Shown here in pieces: positions 8,732-13,542 of a stretch of 13,542 bases of DNA (its first letter is position 1; each line of letters starts with the position of its first letter). The position numbers and the translations under genes were made by a program. Source of the DNA: Betaproteobacteria bacterium (GTDB taxonomy: Bacteria; Pseudomonadota; Gammaproteobacteria; Burkholderiales; Burkholderiaceae_D). The notes beneath the pieces were generated by a model. That model made no database searches. It was not told the DNA's origin and saw nothing but the letters and a program-made list of their open reading frames with translations. The stretch spans positions 1 through 13,542 of the forward strand of contig JAATFN010000338.1 in assembly GCA_015655165.1 (NCBI GenBank), in the 5' to 3' direction.

Positions 8732-9802
8732 ATGATGCGTAAATTCAATTCTTTTGTTTTTTTGCTCGTCATGGCCAGCGGTTGCCTATTCTTGTTATGG
8801 CATTTACGCTACGATGATCTGGAACCGGTACAACAACACTCATCGTGGCTGGATGGTTCTATCACCCATGCATTAGACCAGCGTATTGCCAAAACCACTT
8901 CGTCACATAAACGACTAGACAATACGCTAAACGGTATTTTGTATGCCACAACAGGTGACCCTGATCCACAAGTGCGCCAAGGTTGCCCAGGATGGCTGTT
9001 TTTGACCGAAGAACTCGTTGAAACGCCTAAGGGTCAAGAACATATCAAAGCACGTCTGGCACTCATTAACATAGTCCAGGCTGAATTAAAGACGCGGCAT
9101 ATATCGCTTGTTTCCGTGCCGATACCCGATAAAGTCATCCAGGTAAAAAACCAATTATGTGGTCTGCCTGTTTCCACCCAGGCACAAAGCCGCTATAGGA
9201 CATGGCAATCTGTTTCTTCCAATACCGGGTTATCGCAAGTTGATCTAACGCACGGTTGGGTCAGTCCTGGCTACTGGCATACAGATACGCACTGGGACAG
9301 AGAAGGCGCTGATTACGCGGCGAAACAAATTGCATCAGCCATTCAACCACTTTTATCTGGCGATATGATGAGCATGGATTTGCGTATATCCGAACAGACA
9401 AAACCACGTATTGGCGATTTAACCAGCTTGGCCAGTCTGGACATGAATGTCCCGCCATTCGCGCCAGCAGTCGAGCAGGAAAAAACAACCGTTTTGTCAG
9501 TTGAACATCGTGGTGGTCTGTTAGATGATGTCGCTCCCCCCGGAATAGTTCTGGTCGGTTCTTCATACTCGATTAATTCCGGCTTCATTGATTATCTCCA
9601 ATGGCATCTTAAACGAGAGGTCGTCCAAAAAAGCGTTCAGGGAAGTGGCTTTGCCGGCAGTCTGATCGACCTTGTTACCGTACCGGCAGAGCAATTGAAC
9701 GATATACAGTTAGTTATCTGGGAATGGCCATTACGTGTACTTTTCCAACCACTAACAGACAAAGAAAAACATTACTTGCAACAACACGGAGTTCAGCTAT
9801 GA
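8732..9802 (+). CDS. algJ: AlgJ/AlgX-like SGNH O-acetyltransferase, membrane-anchored
   Basis: This 356-residue protein has an uncleaved-looking N-terminal anchor (FVFLLVMASGCLFLLW, about residues 8-23), as AlgJ has, with the rest in the periplasm. The SGNH-like AlgX/AlgJ fold is indicated by GCPGWLFLTEEL near residues 84-95, SVPIPDK near 128-134, the acid-base motif T184-D-T-H-W188 (D185, H187), and the nucleophile region LVGSSYS (274-280; S278 best matches the GTSYS serine). A WEWPLR element near the C-terminus matches the IWE(I/W)P motif. C85 and C143 may pair. AlgJ-type enzymes take acetyl from the MBOAT protein and transfer it to the polymer. The start is ATG 8732 or ATG 8735, 2 bases after the algI stop with no evident ribosome site, so translation is probably coupled. 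Its stop overlaps the next start by 4 bases. Telling AlgJ from AlgX is uncertain; AlgJ is favoured by the anchor and the absence of a carbohydrate-binding module. Confidence 0.87.
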   Translation: MMRKFNSFVFLLVMASGCLFLLWHLRYDDLEPVQQHSSWLDGSITHALDQRIAKTTSSHKRLDNTLNGILYATTGDPDPQVRQGCPGWLFLTEELVETPKGQEHIKARLALINIVQAELKTRHISLVSVPIPDKVIQVKNQLCGLPVSTQAQSRYRTWQSVSSNTGLSQVDLTHGWVSPGYWHTDTHWDREGADYAAKQIASAIQPLLSGDMMSMDLRISEQTKPRIGDLTSLASLDMNVPPFAPAVEQEKTTVLSVEHRGGLLDDVAPPGIVLVGSSYSINSGFIDYLQWHLKREVVQKSVQGSGFAGSLIDLVTVPAEQLNDIQLVIWEWPLRVLFQPLTDKEKHYLQQHGVQL

Positions 9803-10776
9803 AGCAACCTTTATTTCGCATTTTCGTCTCAGCATCGTTATTATGTCTGTTATTGACGGGGACTTTTGTTAATGCATATGCACAAGGCAGCACTTCTATC
9901 ATTGAAGGCGATAGTGGATGGTTGTTTCCAGGGTGGGAACGTACCGACCAATATAACAGTGCCAGAACTGAATCCAACATCAAATTAATCAGTGAAACAA
10001 AAGCCCTTCTAGCTACGAAAAATATACAGTTGCTGGTAATGGTCGTTCCGGCAAAAACACCGTTTTATCCGGAACGCATACCGACTTATGTGACCATATC
10101 AAGCCAGATCAAATCCCGGTATCAGGACATCATGAACCTGCTATCAGCAAACGGGGTGACAACATTTGATGATTTACAGGTATTACGCACACTGGAAAAC
10201 GCAGGTTCCTCCGCATTCTATCGTGCCGATTATCACTGGACTACTCTGGCAGCAGAAGCATCAGCTGACGCGTCTGCCAAGACAATCCGCGCGTATTGGA
10301 CTTTGCCAACTTCCAGTGAGTCCGGAGACACATTGGGCGAATGGACGAACGAGCGACGTTATGGCGACCTTGCAATGAATTTTATGTCACCGCAAGACCG
10401 TAAACGCATCGGTCGTGATGTCTATACAGTACGTAAACTGAAAGATGCAGCAACAGGTTCACTTCTTGATAACACGCCAGCCAAAATCCAGATCATCGGT
10501 AACAGTTTTATTCAGCCATATCTGGGTTATCCGCAAAAACTATCGAACGCCTTAAATCAACCTGTTACCGTGACGTGGAATCCAGGCAATATCGGTCCAT
10601 GGAAAACATTCATCGAGGCTGCAGAAAACCCAGAATTCAAGCAACGTCAAATTGTCGTATGGCAATTCAATGAAGCACAACTGGAATTTCCACCTGATAC
10701 AAACAATATCTGGGATGCAAAGGGTATCATGTCTGTCAGTGAATGGAAAAACAAAGTCGGTGCTGCATTAAAATAG
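9799..10776 (+). CDS. Second AlgX/AlgJ-like SGNH O-acetyltransferase, secreted to periplasm
   Basis: ATG 9799 was chosen because it overlaps the upstream stop (ATGA), follows GGAG at 9788-9791, and opens directly into a signal peptide (hydrophobic FVSASLLCLLLTGTF, cleavage near AYAQ|GS). An in-frame ATG at 9724 would add residues inside the previous gene and bury the signal. The product is 325 residues. Motifs are EGDSGWLFPGW just after the signal, a catalytic D144-Y-H-W147 (D144, H146), and IIGNSF with S236 as the probable nucleophile. The C-terminal IVVWQFNEAQLEF takes the place of the IWE-P strand. It is much shorter than AlgX (about 474) and lacks room for the AlgX carbohydrate-binding module. 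It is likely the terminal acetyltransferase acting on the chain, working with the anchored AlgJ-like protein. Confidence 0.83.
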   Translation: MKQPLFRIFVSASLLCLLLTGTFVNAYAQGSTSIIEGDSGWLFPGWERTDQYNSARTESNIKLISETKALLATKNIQLLVMVVPAKTPFYPERIPTYVTISSQIKSRYQDIMNLLSANGVTTFDDLQVLRTLENAGSSAFYRADYHWTTLAAEASADASAKTIRAYWTLPTSSESGDTLGEWTNERRYGDLAMNFMSPQDRKRIGRDVYTVRKLKDAATGSLLDNTPAKIQIIGNSFIQPYLGYPQKLSNALNQPVTVTWNPGNIGPWKTFIEAAENPEFKQRQIVVWQFNEAQLEFPPDTNNIWDAKGIMSVSEWKNKVGAALK

Positions 10777-10795
10777 AGGAAATACACTACCTATC

Positions 10796-11605
10796 ATGAC
10801 AATGATTCGCACATGTATTGCATTTGCCCTTCTCTGCCAACTTTCGGCCTGTTCAAACAAACCGCACGCTGACGGTATTGTCTGGCAACCGGATAATGCA
10901 TTAGCACAACCACATGGACAATGGGAGAAGTTAGGTACCCATCAGTTACTTGTACAGTGGAGTGTTGTGGATGGCTTGAGTTTTGTGAGTACATGTGGTG
11001 GCCGTATTCCTAACAACCCTGATTGGTCAAATATCAAATCAGCGCCTTGGGCTAAAAATATTATTCTGGGATTGGCCGGTCAATATAATGAGACCGAAGC
11101 ACGTCAACATCTTGATGTGCTGTTTGCGCAATCAAAATGTATTGTCACAGCCCCTTTGCCGTTTGTAGTCAACGGCTGGTATTTCCCGGTAGAAATTGAC
11201 CCTACCTGGAAAGAAGCACCCAAGCTCGTGCCTTATCTGAATAAACTGCCACGCCCTTTATGGGTCAGTGTGTACGACAACAGCAATATTGGTCCGGCAG
11301 AATTGGCAAAATGGCTCAAAGCATGGTTACCGGAAGATGTCGGTATATTTTTCCAGGATGGTACCGGACTGTATATGCGCGAACCACGTATTGCCGCACA
11401 GTATATGGATACCTTGCAAAAAGAGCTCGGAAAAGACCGCGTAAGATTGATTGCAGAAGCTTTCCGACCTGATGGTAAAGGTGGTTTCAGAGCAGCCAAT
11501 GCAACCGAGTTACGAAGCCAGCTTGATGCCTATGACGACTATACAACCTATTTATTCGAAAGCAGATATATCACCAACGACGTCATTAGTGATCTGCAAA
11601 AATAA
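10796..11605 (+). CDS. Putative lipoprotein, possible TIM-barrel glycan-active enzyme
   Basis: This 269-residue protein has a lipoprotein signal with lipobox LSAC (C19), so it is probably anchored in a membrane facing the periplasm. I do not recognise it firmly. The mature part has a run of predicted beta strands ending in polar or acidic residues, as in (beta/alpha)8 barrels: HQLLVQWSVVDG, NIILGLAGQY, NGWYFPVEIDPTW, PLWVSVYDNS, DVGIFFQDGTG and VRLIAEAF. The WYFPVEID element and the barrel-like layout recall DUF4434-type putative glycoside hydrolases. Acids such as the E of VEID, the D of FQDG and the E of AEAF could be catalytic, but this is inference. It ends the operon, 19 bases after the acetyltransferase. 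GAGGAA at 10776-10781 is 14 bases from ATG 10796, an unusually long gap. Lyases or hydrolases such as AlgL and BcsZ accompany other synthase systems, and it may fill that slot. Confidence 0.6.
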   Translation: MTMIRTCIAFALLCQLSACSNKPHADGIVWQPDNALAQPHGQWEKLGTHQLLVQWSVVDGLSFVSTCGGRIPNNPDWSNIKSAPWAKNIILGLAGQYNETEARQHLDVLFAQSKCIVTAPLPFVVNGWYFPVEIDPTWKEAPKLVPYLNKLPRPLWVSVYDNSNIGPAELAKWLKAWLPEDVGIFFQDGTGLYMREPRIAAQYMDTLQKELGKDRVRLIAEAFRPDGKGGFRAANATELRSQLDAYDDYTTYLFESRYITNDVISDLQK

Positions 11606-11651
11606 GGATCGTGAATCAATGGTCATGATGGACATATCACCACGCATACAA

Positions 11652-11680
11652 AAATACAGCCGGTAAAACCGGCTGTATTT
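11652..11680. terminator. Bidirectional rho-independent terminator between convergent genes
   Basis: AAATACAGCCGGT, loop AAA, ACCGGCTGTATTT is a perfect 13-bp stem. On the - strand it is followed by a T-rich run (TATTTTTGT), a good terminator for the monooxygenase gene that ends 4 bases away. On the + strand the tail is TATTTGCATT, a weaker U-tract, but it sits 46 bases after the last operon gene and probably stops that transcript too. Confidence 0.85.
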
Positions 11681-11683
11681 GCA

Positions 11684-13039
11684 TTACGCCACATGCTTTG
11701 TATGTGCTTCATGTGTATAACGATTGACCGGAATCGGTAGCCCCAGATTGCCGCGCAAAGTCGTTGACTCATACTCTTTGCGAAATATTCCTCTTTCCTG
11801 CAAAATCGGCACCACATAACGGATGAAATCCTTCAGTCCTTCTGTTTGAACATGCGGGTAAATCATGAAACCATCGACGGCTTTGGTCTCAAATAACTCC
11901 TGCATTTTGTCGGCAATCGCAACGGGTGTACCGACAAAATCTCCCTTTGGATAAGTTGCACGCAAAGCCAGTTGGCGTAGCGTCAGTTTTTCTTCTTTGG
12001 CAATACGTTTATAGTATTCAGCGACAGAACGGAAACTGTCTTTACCGATATCACCCAAATCGGGCAATGGTTCATCCAGAGGGAACTGGGAAAAATTAAA
12101 GAAACTGAAGAAACGGCCGAGATATTTGACTGCCAGATCAATATCGATATACTTGCCGGTCTCTTCATATTTTCTGTCTGCTTCTTCTTGCGTCACACCG
12201 ACAATTGGTGTGATTTGCGGCATGATCAAGATATCTTGTTCTGCACGGCCGTATTTTTTTGCACGGGCTTTAATATCTGCATAGATAGCACGCGCCTCAT
12301 CAGCGGAGTCACTCGTGGCAATACTGGAAAACACCCCGTCTGCATGCTTTGCCGCAAGCTCGCGTCCTGTGTCAGAAGCCCCAGCTTGAAATACAACCGG
12401 TTGGCCTTGTACGGAACGTTCCAGATTCAACGGTCCCTGAACAGAAAAAAACTCGCCCTTATGATTCAAGGTATGCATTTTATCAAAATCGACATAGTTG
12501 CCAGATACTTTATCGCGCGGGAAAGCATCACCTTCCCATGAATCCCAAAGTCCTTTAACCACATCGATATATTCTGCAGCAATGCGATATCGTAGACTAT
12601 GTTCATGCAATTTATCATGACCATGGTTTCTGGCGACACCTTCCAGTGCCGAAGTAACCGCATTCCATCCTGCACGTCCGCTACTGATACGATCTAACGA
12701 TGCCAACTGGCGCGCTGTTGTAAATGGTTCGCTATATGATGTTGAAAACGTGCCAACCAACCCGATATGCTTGGTCACAGCAGCCAATGCGGATAATGCT
12801 GTTGCAGGTTCAAAACGACTTAGAAAATATGGTGTTGAATCTTTAGTGATAAATGCCGAGTCACCATTAAATACAAAGTCGAATTTACCAGCCTCGGCAG
12901 TTTGGGCAACCTCTTTGATAAATTCAAAATTGGTCGACGCATCAGACGGTGTACCAGGATGGCGCCATGCTGCCACATTAAACCCGGGTGCAACTAAAAA
13001 TGATCCTAATTTCAATTGTCTTTTAGGAGAAGCAGACAT
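11684..13039 (-). CDS. NtaA/SnaA/DszA-family FMN-dependent monooxygenase
   Basis: This 451-residue luciferase-like flavin monooxygenase belongs to the group that includes nitrilotriacetate (NtaA), pristinamycin (SnaA) and dibenzothiophene sulfone (DszA) monooxygenases. These use FMNH2 supplied by a separate reductase. The start ATG at 13039 is set by GAAGGA on the - strand (13045-13050); an in-frame start at 13099 would lie inside the upstream gene and add a non-family extension. Family features in order are LGSFLVAPGFNVAAWRHP (11-28), FDFVFNGD (53-60), RFEPATALSALAAVT (75-89), GLVGTFSTSYSEPF (93-106), the signature SSGRAGWNAVTS (119-130), and QPVVFQAGASDTGRELAA further on. The length is normal for the family. 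The substrate cannot be told; family members oxidise chelators, organosulfur compounds and similar. It follows an SDR gene by 10 bases, so the two form a small - strand operon unrelated to the polysaccharide genes. Confidence 0.93.
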   Translation of the reverse strand: MSASPKRQLKLGSFLVAPGFNVAAWRHPGTPSDASTNFEFIKEVAQTAEAGKFDFVFNGDSAFITKDSTPYFLSRFEPATALSALAAVTKHIGLVGTFSTSYSEPFTTARQLASLDRISSGRAGWNAVTSALEGVARNHGHDKLHEHSLRYRIAAEYIDVVKGLWDSWEGDAFPRDKVSGNYVDFDKMHTLNHKGEFFSVQGPLNLERSVQGQPVVFQAGASDTGRELAAKHADGVFSSIATSDSADEARAIYADIKARAKKYGRAEQDILIMPQITPIVGVTQEEADRKYEETGKYIDIDLAVKYLGRFFSFFNFSQFPLDEPLPDLGDIGKDSFRSVAEYYKRIAKEEKLTLRQLALRATYPKGDFVGTPVAIADKMQELFETKAVDGFMIYPHVQTEGLKDFIRYVVPILQERGIFRKEYESTTLRGNLGLPIPVNRYTHEAHTKHVA

Positions 13040-13044
13040 AGTAA

Positions 13045-13050
13045 TCCTTC
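13045..13050 (-). promoter_or_regulatory. Ribosome binding site deciding the monooxygenase start
   Basis: The - strand reads GAAGGA, 5 bases before ATG 13039. It overlaps the first base of the SDR stop codon, which supports reinitiation from the SDR gene and excludes the longer start at 13099. Confidence 0.75.
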
Positions 13051-13541
13051 TATCGTTTACGATAAAAATTCCCACCATCAAGATTGATGACAGTACCACT
13101 CAGATAGGATGCACGCGCCGAAGCCAGGAACACCGCCAGATCAGCTACTTCTTCAGGTTCTGCCATTCGGTCAAAAGGTAAATCAGCCAACAACTCTTCC
13201 CAACGGTTTGCATCATTGAATTTCGCCTGAGCCTTTGTACGCAACAATGTTTCCTGACGCGTTGTGCGTGTTGCTGCAGGATTTAATCCGACAACTCGCA
13301 CACCTTTGTCTGTACTGCGTGAACCCAGCGCATTGGTAAATGCGATCAATGCAGCGTTACCTGCAGAGCCACAGATATAGTCGTAATCATTGGCAACACC
13401 GGCAATACCGATAATATTGACAATGACGCCATGCCCTTGCTTACCGAAAATATCCAGAAAGGTTCTGCACATGTTGATATAACCGAACACCTTCAAGTCC
13501 CATGCCGCACGCCATTTCGCCTCATCGACTACTGTGACGGA
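13050..13541 (-). CDS. Short-chain dehydrogenase/reductase (SDR), C-terminal part (5' end outside window)
   Basis: The frame is open to the right edge, so the 163 visible residues are the C-terminal two thirds of a typical ~250-residue SDR; the NAD(P)-binding GxxxGxG lies outside the window. A TTG at 13496 is not the start, because upstream codons encode a normal SDR helix (VDEAKWRAAWDLKVFGYIN). Other family marks are GVIVNIIGIAG, VRVVGLNPAATRT, and the terminal AEPEEVADLAVFLAS...YLSGTVINLDGG. The usual YxxxK is replaced: the equivalent stretch reads YDYICGSAGNAAL, with no lysine where it would be expected. Some SDRs of this sub-type carry GSAGN here, so catalysis may rely on other residues. 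It is probably co-transcribed with the monooxygenase. Substrate unknown. Confidence 0.88.
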   Translation of the reverse strand, partial: SVTVVDEAKWRAAWDLKVFGYINMCRTFLDIFGKQGHGVIVNIIGIAGVANDYDYICGSAGNAALIAFTNALGSRSTDKGVRVVGLNPAATRTTRQETLLRTKAQAKFNDANRWEELLADLPFDRMAEPEEVADLAVFLASARASYLSGTVINLDGGNFYRKR

Positions 13542-13542
13542 A

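Noticed and set aside
9724..9798. ATG-initiated 25-residue N-terminal extension of the second SGNH acetyltransferase
   Set aside because: It lies inside the previous gene and would bury a clear signal peptide; ATG 9799 has GGAG before it and overlaps the upstream stop.
6669..10776. Reading the locus as an alginate operon
   Set aside because: Only the acetylation genes are alginate-like; in the window there is no Alg44, AlgG, AlgK, AlgE or AlgL, and the synthase is NfrB-type with MshEN rather than Alg8.
12188..12541. 117-residue open frame opposite the monooxygenase gene
   Set aside because: Shadow of a well-supported conserved gene; composition is cysteine- and arginine-rich and unlike a real protein.
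13040..13099. Longer N-terminus for the flavin monooxygenase (start at 13099)
   Set aside because: The extension overlaps the SDR coding end and precedes a good ribosome site and the normal family start at 13039.

Overview
The window is a protein-coding stretch from a Gram-negative bacterium. Signal peptides, a lipobox and an outer-membrane beta-barrel protein make the cell envelope type clear. AT-leaning codon choice and the gene families suggest a proteobacterium, perhaps a low-GC betaproteobacterium, but the sequence alone does not settle the genus.

Bases 1-11605 (+ strand) form one compact operon that begins before the window. In order it encodes: (1) the C-terminal ~550 residues of a BcsB-like periplasmic, membrane-anchored polysaccharide co-synthase; (2) a membrane GT2 glycosyltransferase of the NfrB type, whose C-terminus carries an MshEN cyclic-di-GMP-binding domain and a second MshEN-like motif pair; (3) an NfrA-type outer-membrane protein with periplasmic TPR-like repeats and a C-terminal beta-barrel domain; (4-7) an alginate-style O-acetylation module of AlgF-like, AlgI-like (MBOAT) and two AlgJ/AlgX-like SGNH acetyltransferases; (8) a lipoprotein that may be a TIM-barrel glycan-active enzyme. 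Neighbouring genes overlap by 4 bases or are 2-19 bases apart, so they are probably co-transcribed and partly translationally coupled. Read together they describe a synthase-dependent, c-di-GMP-controlled, O-acetylated exopolysaccharide: GT2 polymerises and translocates, the BcsB-like and NfrA-like proteins carry the chain across the periplasm and outer membrane, the Alg-type proteins acetylate it, and the lipoprotein may trim it. The set combines parts known separately from cellulose (BcsB), the E. coli N4 glycan receptor (NfrA/NfrB) and alginate (AlgF/I/J/X). It matches no classical named cluster that I can identify.

Bases 11652-11680 hold a perfect 13-bp hairpin between converging genes, a likely bidirectional terminator. 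On the - strand follow an NtaA/SnaA/DszA-family flavin monooxygenase (11684-13039) and, 10 bases upstream of it, a short-chain dehydrogenase/reductase that runs off the right edge (13050-13541). These two look like a small catabolic operon unrelated to the polysaccharide genes. No stretch longer than 300 bases lacks a gene. I saw no RNA genes, insertion sequences or CRISPR arrays.
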